Below are positions 48,773 to 58,077 of a stretch of DNA of 64,000 nucleotides, piece after piece. The DNA comes from Actinomadura physcomitrii. GTDB lineage: Bacteria > Actinomycetota > Actinomycetes > Streptosporangiales > Streptosporangiaceae. A program made the position numbers and the translations under genes. The stretch lies in assembly GCF_008923205.2 (NCBI RefSeq), contig NZ_WBMS02000013.1, positions 1 through 64,000 of the forward strand, read 5' to 3'. The stretch's first letter is position 1. Each line of letters opens with the position of its first letter. The notes under the pieces are model-generated. The model saw only the letters and a list, made by a program, of their open reading frames with translations. It made no database searches and was not told the DNA's origin.

Positions 48773-49870
48773 ATGGCGGACACTCTCAGCGTCCAGGCCC
48801 TCAACAGGGCCACGCTGGCACGGCAGCTGCTGCTCGCACGCGAGCGCGTCCCGGTCACCGACGCCGTCGGGCGGCTCTTCGGGATGCAGGCGCAGGAGCC
48901 CAGGCCGCCCTTCCTCGGGCTGTGGTCCCGCCTGGAGGGCTTCCAGGCGGCCGACCTGCACGCGGCCCTGCGCGACCGGACGCTCGTCCGCGCGACCATG
49001 ATGCGTGCGACCCTGCACCTGATGACGGCCCCGGACTACCTCGCGTTCCGCACGTCGCTGCAGCCGATGCTGGACGCGGCGATGCGCGTCCTCGGAGAGC
49101 GCGCCAAAGGCCTCGATCTCGACGAGGTCGTCCCCGCCGCCCGCGCCCTCCTCGACGAGCGGCCGCGCACGTTCAACGAGGTCCGCGCCCTGCTGCAGGA
49201 ACGCTTCCCGGACGTCAACGACCGCGCGCTCGGCTATGCCGTGCGCATGTGCGTGCCGCTGGTCATGGTCCCGACCGACGACAGGTGGGGCTTCCCGCGC
49301 TCCGCGGAGTTCGCGTCCGCCGGCGGCTGGCTCGGCGCCGCACCGTCCGCCGACGCCGCCGACGACGACCTCGTCCTGCGGTACCTGGAGGCGTTCGGCC
49401 CGGCGTCCGCCGCCGACGCGCAGACCTGGTCCGGGCTGCGCTCGGCGGGCGAGGCCCTGGAACGGCTGCGGCCGCGCCTGGCCGTCTTCGCCGACGACAG
49501 GGGCCGTGAGCTGTTCGACCTGCCCGGCGCGCCCCGCCCGGGCGCGGACGTCCCGGTCCCGGCGCGGTTCCTGCCGGAGTTCGACAGCCTGGTCCTCGCG
49601 CACGCCGACCGGCGGCGGATCATCGCCGACGCGCACCGCCCGTCGCTCACCACGAAGAACCTCCGGGTCCGCGCCGTGTTCCTCTGGGACGGGTTCGCGC
49701 GCGGCGTCTGGGAGACCGAGTACAAGCGCAAGGTCGCCACCCTGCGGCTGCGGCCCTTCGAGCCCCTTCCCCGGGCCGCCCTCGACGAGCTCACCGCCGA
49801 GGGCGAGGCCCTGCTGCGCTTCGCCGAGCCCGGCGCCAGGGACACCGTGGTGACCGTCGCCGAGGACTGA
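48773..49870 (+). CDS. winged-helix DNA-binding protein, YcaQ/AlkX-like
   Basis: 365 residues of the HTH_42 (DUF1006-like) family: LARQLLLARERVPVTDAVGRLFGMQAQEPRPPFLGLWSRLEGF, RATMMRATLHLMTAPDYLAFR, and LPEFDSLVLAHADRRRII near the C-terminus. Members such as E. coli YcaQ are DNA glycosylases that unhook crosslinks; the QxQ motif of YcaQ corresponds here to MQAQ, supporting a glycosylase-like role. Many actinomycete members are untested. Start ATG 48773 after AAGGCGGAG. Confidence 0.82.
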   Translation: MADTLSVQALNRATLARQLLLARERVPVTDAVGRLFGMQAQEPRPPFLGLWSRLEGFQAADLHAALRDRTLVRATMMRATLHLMTAPDYLAFRTSLQPMLDAAMRVLGERAKGLDLDEVVPAARALLDERPRTFNEVRALLQERFPDVNDRALGYAVRMCVPLVMVPTDDRWGFPRSAEFASAGGWLGAAPSADAADDDLVLRYLEAFGPASAADAQTWSGLRSAGEALERLRPRLAVFADDRGRELFDLPGAPRPGADVPVPARFLPEFDSLVLAHADRRRIIADAHRPSLTTKNLRVRAVFLWDGFARGVWETEYKRKVATLRLRPFEPLPRAALDELTAEGEALLRFAEPGARDTVVTVAED

Positions 49871-49885
49871 CACCGGCGGGCCGGG

Positions 49886-50330
49886 TCAGGCGATCGTGTC
49901 CGGCCGAGGCCCTCCCAGTACGGCGCCCGCAGGTCCCTCTTGAGGATCTTGCCGCTGGGGTTGCGCGGCAGCGCGTCCACGAAGTCGACCGAGCGGGGGC
50001 GCTTGAAGCCGGCCGGCCGCTCGCGGGCGTAGCCGATCACCTCGTCCTCGGTGAGCGCGGCGCCCGGCGCGCGTTCCGCGTCCCCGCCCGGCTCGACGAT
50101 CTTCACCTCGACCCAGGCGTACGACCGGCCCGCCGAGCGCGTCAGGTGCGCGCGCGGGCCGTCCGGGTCGTGGTCCTCGGGCTCCGGCTGGACGACGGCG
50201 CCGGTCAGCCCGTCCCGCCGATGTGGAACAGCGGCATCGGCACCACGGTCACCGGCGCCCGGGCGTCCGCGACGATCGCGGCGCGGTAGTCCACTCCGAC
50301 CCCTTCCGAATCAGATTCGGTTCTATGCGC
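49886..50330 (-). pseudogene. acyl-CoA ligase (AMP-binding) remnant
   Basis: The minus strand encodes VDYRAAIVADARAPVTVVPMPLFHIGGTG (substrate-channel region, about 50215-50300), then jumps to the C-terminal domain VKIVEPGG...LTEDEVIGYARERPAGFKRPRSVDFVDALPRNPSGKILKRDLRAPYW, with the catalytic lysine in SGKILKRDL, and a final frame slip before DTIA-stop at 49886. The ATP-binding core is deleted. Confidence 0.8.
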
Positions 50331-50534
50331 CCGCCCCTGCCGACCGGATCCGCAGAGTGGAAAGCGCTCACTCGCCCCACGTGCGAACATGACACTGCGC
50401 CCGTGCACGGCTTCGAATAGTGATCAATCCGATACCTGTATTGATTGAAAGATCCATTAAACCGGCGCAAGCTGTCCCCGACGCCTGGAATGCCCCGCCC
50501 GTTCCTTCCGACCGACCGCCGACAGGACGCGACC

Positions 50535-50804
50535 ATGTTCGAGATCTGGGAGACGAGTGAGCCGGCCCGGCTCATCAGCGACGCGGGCAGCCTGAAGGTC
50601 GCGCTGGAGAAGGTCGACACCATGTGCCGCCTCCGCCACGACCAGGCCGTGGCGCACGTCGGCGACGCCGCCGAGGGCTACCACTTCGAGATCAGGGACC
50701 ACGACGGCAAGGCCCTCGCCAGGCTCAGCTACGTGCCCGACACCACCCGCGCCTACCAGAGCGTGGTGGTCGAGGAGATGCGCGGCGAGGACCTCAGCAG
50801 GTAG
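50535..50804 (+). CDS. small hypothetical protein
   Basis: 89 residues: MFEIWETSEPARLISDAGSLKVALEKVDTMCRLRHDQ...EIRDHDGKALARLSYVPDTTRAYQSVVVEEM. It looks like a compact alpha/beta domain with no signal or membrane segment and is not recognised. ATG 50535 is chosen because the upstream part of the frame is composition-poor and lacks a ribosome-binding site. An inverted repeat GCACGGGC/GCCCGTGC (50862-50881) may end the transcript. Confidence 0.6.
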   Translation: MFEIWETSEPARLISDAGSLKVALEKVDTMCRLRHDQAVAHVGDAAEGYHFEIRDHDGKALARLSYVPDTTRAYQSVVVEEMRGEDLSR

Positions 50805-50937
50805 CCCCCGCACCGGCACGGTGCACCGACGGTGAAATCTCCGTTTCGCACGGATGTCCGCGCACGGGCACCCGCCCGTGCGTGGCAGTATGCCTCGTGG
50901 TCGGGTGACGGACCCTCGGACGACGACGGGAGTACCG

Positions 50938-52260
50938 GTGCGGAAGGCGTGGTGGCGGCCACGGCAGGCTGATTCCTCTTCCGATGCGGAGCCGTGCGGC
51001 CCCCGCCCGTCCCTCCTGGACGAGGCCGAGACGCTGACGTCCGAGGCCGTCCGCGCGGTGGCCCGGGGCGACGACGAGGCGTTCGACCTCCTCGTGGCCG
51101 CGCTGGCCGACCGTCCGGACGTGCCGGGCTGGCCCCTCGTCACCGCGCGGTGCCTCGCCGCCCGGCTGGAGCGCGGCGTCGCCCTCGCCTGGGAGCGCGG
51201 CTGGCAGCCCGCCGACGTCGTCCGGTACGCGGCCCGCCGCCGCGGCGCCAGGCACGGCCGCCTCGCCGCCGACGCGATCGCCGCCGAGATGCGCGCCTAC
51301 TCCGCCGCGACCGTCGCCGCGCAGTGGCGCGAGCAGCTCGCCCTCATCGGCGCCGAGGTCTGGTGGGAGGACGACGACGAGCATCCCGACGCCTGGTGCG
51401 ACCGCGAAGGGACCGACCGGGCCGGCTTCGTCGCCTGCGGCGCCGAACTCGTCCACCTGCTGGAGGGTCTGCCGAGACTGGCGAGCATCGGCCCGCCCCC
51501 GGGGACGCCGCTGCGCGAGACGCCCGTACGGGACGGGTTCGAGGGCGTCGACCAGCGGATGCTCGGCAAGGTCCGCGCCCTGCTCGCGAAGGCGGAGTCG
51601 ACCGAGTTCCCCGAAGAGGCCGAGGCGCTCAGCGCGCGCGCACAGGAACTCATCGCGCGGCACAGCATCGACCACGCGCTGCTGGCCGCCGAGACCGGCG
51701 ACCTGGGCGGTCCCGCGGGCCGCCGCGTCGCGGTGGACAACCCCTACGACGCGCCGAAGGCCGTGCTGCTCACCGTGGTGGCGGACGCCAACCGGTGCCG
51801 CGCCGTATGGCACAGGGAACTGGGGTTCTCCACGGTCCTGGGGTTCCCCGCCGATCTCGCGGCGGTGGAGATGCTCTTCACATCGCTGCTGGTGCAGGCG
51901 ACGGCGGCGATGGTGCATGCCGGGCCCCGCCGCGACGCGCGCGGGCGGTCACGGACGCGGTCGTTCCGCCACGCCTTCCTCAACGCCTACGCGGCGCGCA
52001 TCGGGGAGCGCCTCCGGGACGCGGCCGGTGAGGCGGCGAACCGGGCGGCGGCCGACGCCGGCGGGAAGGATCTGCTTCCCGTTCTGGCCGCGCGCGACCT
52101 GGCCGTCGAGAGGGCCGTCGACGCGATGTTCCCCAACCTGGCCAAGGGCCGGGCCGGTTCGGTGTCCAACTACGAGGGCTGGGTCGCCGGCCGCGCCGCG
52201 GCCGACCTCGCCAGCCTGAACGGGCGCTCCGAGGTCTCCGGGGCGTCCCGCCGGTCCTAG
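50938..52260 (+). CDS. DUF2786-domain protein
   Basis: 440 residues. The DUF2786 helix pair MLGKVRALLAKAESTEFPEEAEALSARAQELIARHSIDHALL lies at about 205-245; downstream is VDNPYDAPKAVLLTVVADANRCRAVWHRELGFSTVLGFPADLAAVEMLFTSLLVQATAAM, the usual C-terminal partner region. N-terminal 200 residues are helical. Function unknown; phage and bacterial DUF2786 proteins have been linked to DNA metabolism. GTG 50938 has GGGAG six bases upstream and a CAGTAT -10 about 48 bases upstream. Confidence 0.82.
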   Translation: MRKAWWRPRQADSSSDAEPCGPRPSLLDEAETLTSEAVRAVARGDDEAFDLLVAALADRPDVPGWPLVTARCLAARLERGVALAWERGWQPADVVRYAARRRGARHGRLAADAIAAEMRAYSAATVAAQWREQLALIGAEVWWEDDDEHPDAWCDREGTDRAGFVACGAELVHLLEGLPRLASIGPPPGTPLRETPVRDGFEGVDQRMLGKVRALLAKAESTEFPEEAEALSARAQELIARHSIDHALLAAETGDLGGPAGRRVAVDNPYDAPKAVLLTVVADANRCRAVWHRELGFSTVLGFPADLAAVEMLFTSLLVQATAAMVHAGPRRDARGRSRTRSFRHAFLNAYAARIGERLRDAAGEAANRAAADAGGKDLLPVLAARDLAVERAVDAMFPNLAKGRAGSVSNYEGWVAGRAAADLASLNGRSEVSGASRRS

Positions 52261-52357
52261 CGCGCGGGGTCCCCCCGGGGGGCGAGGGGGACGTCCGGCC
52301 ATGGTGTCGCTTCCTTCTCTTCGTGCTCGACTGTTGGGTACGACGTCGGGAGCGGGG

Positions 52358-52570
52358 TCAGTCCTTCTTGCGCCGGGTGTTGCCGCCGCGGCCGCGCAGC
52401 GGGACGCCGGCCTCCTTCAGCACGTTGTAGATGAACCCGTACGACCGGCCCGTCTCGGCGGCCAGGTCGCGGATGCTCTCGCCGCCCGCGTAGCGGGGTG
52501 CGAGCTCCGCGGCGAGCTGCGTGCGTTCGGCACCGGTGACACGGGTGCCCCTCGACAGCGTTCGGGTCAC
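52358..52570 (-). CDS. small helix-turn-helix protein conserved in actinomycetes
   Basis: 70 residues, nearly all one HTH domain: AELAPRYAGGESIRDLAAETGRSYGFIYNVLKEAGVPLRGRGGNTRRKKD. The GRSYGFxxxxLxExGVxLRGRGG ending is a common actinomycete family of tiny DNA-binding proteins of unknown role. AGGAGG five bases before GTG 52570 sets the start over an upstream in-frame ATG. Confidence 0.85.
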   Translation of the reverse strand: MTRTLSRGTRVTGAERTQLAAELAPRYAGGESIRDLAAETGRSYGFIYNVLKEAGVPLRGRGGNTRRKKD

Positions 52571-52736
52571 GGGGACCTCCTGTTCCCAGAGCTGGGCCGC
52601 GGGACCGTCCCCGCAGCTCACAGCAGTGTTGATCTACCCAACGTACACATTCCCTCTGAATCCGCCCCTGATGCGGCGCCAATCCGCACAAAATCGGCCA
52701 ATGCTGGTCTTTTCCGTGGTCAACGGCGTGTCGGAA

Positions 52737-53759
52737 CTAGACAGACGGCCCTCGGACGGCTTTCCGCTGGGCGTTCCGCAGGACCAACGGCGTGAGGGGG
52801 CGGCGGACCGGAACCGCCTGCGCGCCCGCGCCCGCCGCCGCGCCCGCTGCCGTGCCTGCCATCGCGCCCGTCGTCGCGCTCGGCGAAGCGCCTCGCAGCG
52901 AGGCGACCGGCACGCCCTGGACGGGCTCGTCGGCGACGGCCGTCTGCTGCGAGGCGGCCTCCCGCGCCGACAGGTCGCAACGGCGCAGCGGGTGCCGGGG
53001 CGGCTCGAACGGGAACAGCGAGGTCTCGGCCAGCCCGTCCACGACGAGCAGTTCGCCGGGCTCGAGCGGCCGCCACCCCGGCCGGTCGTCCATCGGCTCG
53101 CTCGCGATCACCACGGCGGGCACCGGGCCGTCCGCCGCCGCGTCGCCGGGGCCGCTCGTGCCGCCCCTGTCCGGCGACAGCACCCACAGCTCGTTGCTCT
53201 CCGGGTAGCGCAGCGCCCACAGCCGCCCCGACTCGGCGATCAGCAGGTTGACCGCGAACACCGGCAGTTCGGCGCCGATCCGCCGCACCGCCTCGATGAT
53301 CCCCTCGGTCGTGTCGCCGCGCCGCCGGATCTCCGCGGTCACGAAGGCGAACACCAGCTCCGAGTCGGTCTCGCCCGCGACGTGCGCGCGCTCGACGTCG
53401 GTCAACCACGTGCGGAGCGTGTCGAGCCCCTTCACCACCCCGTTGTGCGCGAACAGGCGGTCGTTCATGACGAACGGATGGCAGTTGTGCACGGTGAGGC
53501 CGCCGACCGAGGCGTCACGCACGTGGGAGACGAACGTGTGCGACGGGACGTTGCGGGCGTGCAGGTCGAAGTCGGCGTTCTCGAAGGCGGCGAGCGGCGC
53601 CCGGTCGCGCACGGGCTCACCGCCGAGCGAGAACCAGCCGAGACCCGCGCCGTGCGGCATCCGGTGGCTCTGCGCCCGCAGGCTCGACGGCGCGTCCAGC
53701 AGCCAATGAGCCGCCCTCACGCGGGGTCCGCCCGTGCTCATCCCGAACAGTCGGCACAT
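52737..53759 (-). CDS. class II glutamine amidotransferase, copy 2
   Basis: 340 residues. Begins MCRLFGMSTGGPRVRAAHW with nucleophile Cys2, and shares HVRDAS, NCHPFVMNDRLFAHNGVVKGLD and GETDSELVFAFVTAEIRRRGDTT with copy 1 at 20137. In place of the Tyr in copy 1's HVRYAS there is Asp. It has an extra ~60-residue Ala/Gly-rich C-terminal tail (GTAAGAAAGAGAQAVPVRRPL). Likely diverged after duplication; substrate unknown. GAAAGG lies 5-10 bases before ATG 53759. Confidence 0.87.
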   Translation of the reverse strand: MCRLFGMSTGGPRVRAAHWLLDAPSSLRAQSHRMPHGAGLGWFSLGGEPVRDRAPLAAFENADFDLHARNVPSHTFVSHVRDASVGGLTVHNCHPFVMNDRLFAHNGVVKGLDTLRTWLTDVERAHVAGETDSELVFAFVTAEIRRRGDTTEGIIEAVRRIGAELPVFAVNLLIAESGRLWALRYPESNELWVLSPDRGGTSGPGDAAADGPVPAVVIASEPMDDRPGWRPLEPGELLVVDGLAETSLFPFEPPRHPLRRCDLSAREAASQQTAVADEPVQGVPVASLRGASPSATTGAMAGTAAGAAAGAGAQAVPVRRPLTPLVLRNAQRKAVRGPSV

Positions 53760-53830
53760 GCCGTTCGCCTTTCGATATCGAGAGTGATCCCGCGCCTCGG
53801 GTCCCCGGCCGGCGACGCAAAGGAAGATCA

Positions 53831-53859
53831 TAACTACGAGTGATGATGATTTTACCCAA
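53831..53859 (-). promoter_or_regulatory. promoter candidate for amidotransferase copy 2
   Basis: Minus strand TTGGGT, 17 bases, TAGTTA, about 75 bases upstream of ATG 53759, in a locally AT-rich patch. Confidence 0.35.
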
Positions 53860-54035
53860 CGTTGCATCGAGCGTCCGGCGATTCCGCCAGTCGGCCGAGG
53901 TGCCGCGCCATCGCCACGGTCGTGGCACCCGGGGCCTGCGAGGCGCACCCGGGCCGCTGCGCCCCACCGGATCACGCGGTCGGCGGTCGCCGCCGTGCAC
54001 CGACTTTACGTCGCTCTGTCCATGCGTTGACCTGA

Positions 54036-54055
54036 TTATCCACAGAACGTCGTTC
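54036..54055 (+). promoter_or_regulatory. TTATCCACAGAA-N4-GTTC motif, copy 1
   Basis: Contains TTATCCACA (classical DnaA-box form) and overlaps a palindrome AGAACGTCGTTCT. It lies 66 bases upstream of the ATG at 54122. The same motif precedes the paralogue at 63492. Confidence 0.65.
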
Positions 54056-54121
54056 TGCTTCCGTCTGTTCCGCGATGGCCGCAGGCTGGTCGCGATCGGC
54101 CCCATCCACCGAGGAGAAACC

Positions 54122-55054
54122 ATGATCGTCTTCCCTGTCCCGGCCTCCACCACCACCCGGTTCGCCGTCGCGGCCGACCATGTCCCGCACGACCTCGGCG
54201 GCCTGCTCCGCGACGCGAACGGCCCCTACGCCGCGCACATCGCGGGCCGGATCGGCTCGCCCCAGCTCGAGGTCGTCCGCGAGGACGCCGCCTCCCTCCG
54301 CTGGGATCCGCGCGGGATCCGGGCGCCCCGCCCACAGGACCGCCGCCGCGAACGCGCGTTCCAGGACGCCTCCGAGTTCGCCGTCGTCACCGCCTGCGCC
54401 CCGATCACCGACCAGCCCCGCGCCGTCCAGGTCGCCCGCGCGGCCGCGTTGCACCTGTGCGCCGCGCTCGGCGGCGTCCCGGCCGACCTCGTCACCGGCC
54501 ACGTCCTGACCCCGCTGGCCGAGGAGCGGACCCGCTTCGTCCTGGCGGACCAATGGCTCGGCGACGTGCTGCCGCCCTTCCGCGCCAACGGCCGCTGCAC
54601 CGCCCCCGACCCCGACCGCGATCCCGAGGGCGTGAACGGCTGTTCCTGCGTCCGCCTGCGCACCCGCGGCCTGCGCCGCTTCGGCCTGCCCGAACTCCAG
54701 ATCACCGACGTCGCCTGCCCGCACGACCTGGCCGCTCTGAACGTCCTGCGCACCACGGCCCGCCGCCTCCTGGCCGACCACTGGTCCTGGCTGTCCACCG
54801 GCCCAGCGGGGCGGACCCGCGAGATCGACGCCGACGTCCCGCTCACCCAGGCCGACTTCAGCGCCTTCTGGGGCGGCCACCGCGCCCACCCCGCTCGCCC
54901 GTCCCCGTTCCAGGTCCGCCTCACCCTCCTCACCCCTCGCCTCCTCGCCGTGGCGCCGCCCGACGACGTCCCCGGCACCGTCAACGACTGGCTCTGCGGA
55001 GACACGCTCCCGCTCGGCATGTACGACGTCCTCCACTCCCCCCGAGCCGCCTGA
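54122..55054 (+). CDS. uncharacterised protein, member 1 of a two-paralogue family
   Basis: 310 residues, no signal or membrane segment. N-terminal TTTRFAVAADHVPHDLGGLLRD, middle DQWLGDVLPPFRANGRCTA and NGCSCVRLRTRGLRRFGLPELQITDVACPHDL with several clustered cysteines, then a helical LRTTARRLLADHWSWL and a C-terminal VRLTLLTPRLLAVAPP. Not recognised. The same N-terminus and VLPP[FY]R...GRCTA...GCS block occur in the gene at 63492. GAGGAGAAACC precedes ATG 54122. The frame is open upstream to 53840 but without start signals. Confidence 0.7.
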   Translation: MIVFPVPASTTTRFAVAADHVPHDLGGLLRDANGPYAAHIAGRIGSPQLEVVREDAASLRWDPRGIRAPRPQDRRRERAFQDASEFAVVTACAPITDQPRAVQVARAAALHLCAALGGVPADLVTGHVLTPLAEERTRFVLADQWLGDVLPPFRANGRCTAPDPDRDPEGVNGCSCVRLRTRGLRRFGLPELQITDVACPHDLAALNVLRTTARRLLADHWSWLSTGPAGRTREIDADVPLTQADFSAFWGGHRAHPARPSPFQVRLTLLTPRLLAVAPPDDVPGTVNDWLCGDTLPLGMYDVLHSPRAA

Positions 55055-55077
55055 CAGCCGCACCCGACGACCCCGGG

Positions 55078-55371
55078 ATGAGCCACCCCACGAACGGCCC
55101 ACTCGACCCGCGCAAGAAGCTAGGGCCGCCTGACACCCCACCCCCGCAACCGGCGTCCAAGCACCTGCGGGTCCTCCGGGAGTTCGAGCTCATTCGTGTC
55201 CGCAGGGCGGGCAAGCAGCGGCTGTGCTGCCTCGACGCGCGCGGCTGCGGCCCGTCCACGACCGGGGTGGGCGGATTCGAGCGCTCGAAAAGCGAGAGCT
55301 TCGACCGGTTGGACGAGTACGTCCAGGATCTGAAGCAAAGACAGCAACCGCACGACGATGACGACCAGTAG
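55078..55371 (+). pseudogene. ArsR-family regulator remnant
   Basis: SKHLRVLREFELIRVRRAGKQRLCCLDARG...GGFERSKSESFDRLDEYVQDLKQRQ matches the recognition helix and C-terminus of HTH_20 ArsR regulators that pair with AHSA1/SRPBCC genes. The first ~35 residues of the domain are missing and replaced by unrelated sequence. Confidence 0.75.
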
Positions 55372-55372
55372 C

Positions 55373-55465
55373 GGCGGCGAGCCCGCGTTGGTCCTGACCT
55401 TCGAGGCGGTCGGCGAGCAGGACCGGATCGTGATGCGCACGGTCCCCACCAAGCTGGGCATCCGC
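55373..55465 (+). pseudogene. SRPBCC (AHSA1-like) remnant
   Basis: EPALVLTFEAVGEQDRIVMRTVPTKLG resembles a late strand-helix segment of Activator-of-Hsp90-like SRPBCC proteins, the usual companion of the ArsR type upstream. Everything else has been lost. Confidence 0.5.
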
Positions 55466-55816
55466 CGACGACTCAGGGCACATCGATGTTGTCAGGCTTG
55501 TAGACGCTTATGCTCTTCAGAGCTTTCGGCCGACGGCATTCCATCCTCCGACTTCGGCATTGATGTGCTGCGCCGAGGTCGCGGAACCTTACTTTTCGGT
55601 TCGCACGCGGAGACCTTCGCGTTGGTCAAGTGTGACTGCGCCCGGGACCCCCGATGAGGCCGATTATATCCGGACGATTATGGATGTGCGGCACATTTCG
55701 CTGGAGTGGTGACCGGACGATCGGCGAGTCGAGTGCGAGCAATGGTCAACGCTCCGTAGCCGAATTGACTACGATCGGCATTCTGACGGTGACCAACGCG
55801 ATCCCCCGGGGCGAAG
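55466..55816. other. gene-free interval
   Basis: 351 bases with locally lower GC (for example TTATGCTCTTCAGAGCTTTC near 55508). No coding, RNA or mobile-element signature recognised. Confidence 0.5.
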
Positions 55817-57064
55817 ATGACCCGTTTCCTGGCAGATCCCAGGATGGCAGACATATTCGGCGAAATCGTCCGCTGCACCTGCGGACTGCTCGGCTGCACC
55901 GCGGCCGCGGGCGTGATCTCCTTCAGCGCCGCGCCCGCCGATGCCGCGTCCGGACCGCCGCCGAAACCGCGAAGATCGGCGTCGGCTCCCTGCCGGAACG
56001 TCCTCGACCGTGACTGGTACACCGCCCAGCTCTGCAGGGAGGCTTGGCTGGCGATGTTCGACGCCGCGCGCGAGAGGGGGGCGGGCCCCGGGGACGCCGC
56101 CCGTAGGCGGGGACCGTTCGAGAAGGGCCCGAAGGCCGGACGCCGGCGGCCCGCACCGCCGAAACCGCTCGACCGGCCGAGCCCCCGCCCCGCGCTCCGG
56201 GCCCCGGACGGCGTTCCCCAGGCGCCGGTTCCGACACCGGTTCCGACGGCGGCCTTCGGGAGCGGAGGCGCCGGCCAGAGCCCGGTGCGCCCGCACGAGC
56301 AGGCCGACGATGAGCCGCGGATACATCCGGTCCAACCGGTGCTTCTGCTCGGCCTCCTCCTCCCGGCGGCCGCCGCGATCTGCTATCCGTTCCGGCACCG
56401 GATCCTCGCGGCGGCGACCGCGGGGATGCCGGTGCTCGCCTCGCCCACCGGCGGCCCCGACCCGCGGCCCGTTCCGTTCACCTACCGTCCCTCCCTCGAC
56501 CCGTTCGCGGTGCCCGCGCTGGCGCTCGCGGGAAGCGGCGCGGCCGACAGCGCGCGGGTGCTCGCCCTGTCCGCGCTCGACGAGCACGGCGACAGCTCCC
56601 TGGTGGTGATCCCGCGGCCCGACGCGGGCCGGCTCTTCGGGCTCGACGAGGACGAGTTGCTCGACGCGGACGCCGCGGGGCTGTTCATCCCCGGCAACCT
56701 CGACGCCGCCCTGGCCTACCTCGAGACCGAACTCGCGATCCGGCGGGACACCGGGGCGCCCGCCGCCCGGCGCCTCCTGCTGGTCGCCGACTGCGCGGAG
56801 GAGGCCGGCCGCATCACCGCGCTCCTCGACCGCCACCCGGGCGGGCTGTCCGCGGTGCTCCTCGGTGCCTGGCCGGGGGCTCAGGCCGTCGTGGACGGCG
56901 ACGGCCTGGTCGACGCTCCCGCCGCGCTGGCGGCCCATCTCCCCCAGCGGCTTCCGGCGATGTCGCGGACCGAGGCCCGTGACCGGCTCCATGCCGCCAT
57001 TGCCCGCCAGGCCGAGGACAGGCGGCGCCCGCCCGGGCGGCGTCACGGCTCCCGGCGGGCGTGA
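55817..57064 (+). CDS. membrane-anchored hypothetical protein
   Basis: 415 residues. A first hydrophobic stretch at about 22-43 (LGCTAAAGVISFSAAPADAA), a Pro/Arg-rich linker (90-165), a second membrane helix at about 172-192 (PVLLLGLLLPAAAAICYPF), then a soluble domain (225-400) with ARVLALSALDEHGDSSLVVIPRPDAGRLFGLD and RRLLLVADCAEEAGRITALLDRHPGGLSAVLLG. The soluble part resembles the ATPase-less segment seen in actinomycete BTAD/LysM membrane regulators, but I cannot name a family. Start ATG 55817 follows GGGGCGAAG. Confidence 0.6.
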   Translation: MTRFLADPRMADIFGEIVRCTCGLLGCTAAAGVISFSAAPADAASGPPPKPRRSASAPCRNVLDRDWYTAQLCREAWLAMFDAARERGAGPGDAARRRGPFEKGPKAGRRRPAPPKPLDRPSPRPALRAPDGVPQAPVPTPVPTAAFGSGGAGQSPVRPHEQADDEPRIHPVQPVLLLGLLLPAAAAICYPFRHRILAAATAGMPVLASPTGGPDPRPVPFTYRPSLDPFAVPALALAGSGAADSARVLALSALDEHGDSSLVVIPRPDAGRLFGLDEDELLDADAAGLFIPGNLDAALAYLETELAIRRDTGAPAARRLLLVADCAEEAGRITALLDRHPGGLSAVLLGAWPGAQAVVDGDGLVDAPAALAAHLPQRLPAMSRTEARDRLHAAIARQAEDRRRPPGRRHGSRRA

Positions 57065-57162
57065 GCAGGCCCGCCGCCGTGCGGGGGACGCATCGGTCTC
57101 TCGCCGCCCGTGCGGGCCGTGGGCGGAGGCGCCCGGCCCCGGTGCCGTGCCGCCGGCGTCTT

Positions 57163-57948
57163 TCACACGGTCTCCCGTTCGTATCTGGCGCTCTCGGCCC
57201 TGGTTCCCACCAGATTGCGGATCGCACGGCCGAGGAGGGCCGGGTCCGGAGGCTGGTCCGCGTCGCGGTCGAGATAGGCGGTGCAGCGCAGCATCCAGCC
57301 GCGCACGACGTCCTCGATGTCGGTCTCGGCCCGTCTCGCCTTGGCCAGGGCCCTGCGGAGCCTTTCCTCGCGGACCTCCTGTGCGAGCTCCTCGTCGGCG
57401 GCCAGCGCATGGATGTCGGCGAGCGCGTAGCGCCCGAACCGGTCGGTCGCCAGGGCCCGCTCACCGGCGATGCGGTCGAAGGTCTTGCGCGGCCAGCCGA
57501 GGATCGTCACCGCCCCGCCGGCGTCGACGCTGTCGAACAGGGGCCCCTTGCGGGCGGAGACGACGTCGCGGACCGCGGCGGCATCGAGGGCGTCGAGGTC
57601 GCGCAGGAGGTAGAGCGGGTGCCCGCGGAAGGTGCCGACGACCTCGAGGTCATCCTGGGCCACCAGCACCTCGACGTCGCGGCGCTCGACGTCCAGGCCC
57701 GTGCGGACGGCGAGCCGGGCGGCCGCCCGGACCGCTCCGACCGGGGGCTCCTCTCCGAACCGTGCGACCACCTGGTCGCGCCGGCTCGCGCATTCGCCGG
57801 CGAGCCGGGCCGACCAGCGCTCGCCGTCGAGGTCGGGGTCGGGGAGCAGTCCGTGCTCCCGGCCGAGGCGCAACTGCCACCGGGTCAATCCGAGCCGGCC
57901 CGCGAGCTGGTTCGGTCCGAGATCTGCGGCTGTGGTCTGTGCGGGCAT
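57163..57948 (-). CDS. hypothetical protein with N-terminal helix-turn-helix-like segment
   Basis: 261 residues, soluble. GPNQLAGRLGLTRWQLRLGREHGLLPDPDLDGERWS (11-46) looks like a MerR/HTH-type helix pair. The rest is helical with charged repeats and ends in DIEDVVRGWMLRCTAYLDRDADQPPDPALLGRAIRNLVG. No family recognised. It faces the membrane protein gene (convergent) and lies beyond a P450 remnant. Confidence 0.6.
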   Translation of the reverse strand: MPAQTTAADLGPNQLAGRLGLTRWQLRLGREHGLLPDPDLDGERWSARLAGECASRRDQVVARFGEEPPVGAVRAAARLAVRTGLDVERRDVEVLVAQDDLEVVGTFRGHPLYLLRDLDALDAAAVRDVVSARKGPLFDSVDAGGAVTILGWPRKTFDRIAGERALATDRFGRYALADIHALAADEELAQEVREERLRRALAKARRAETDIEDVVRGWMLRCTAYLDRDADQPPDPALLGRAIRNLVGTRAESARYERETV

Positions 57949-58077
57949 GATCGCGCCTTTCCGTGTACCGGGATGTGACGCGCAACAGCCTCGCTCGTGG
58001 TGCGCCGCCGCGATAGTGGAACGCCATTCTGTGGAAAAGGCCCGAAAAGTTGCGGCTAATGTCCTGTTCTGCGGCCT

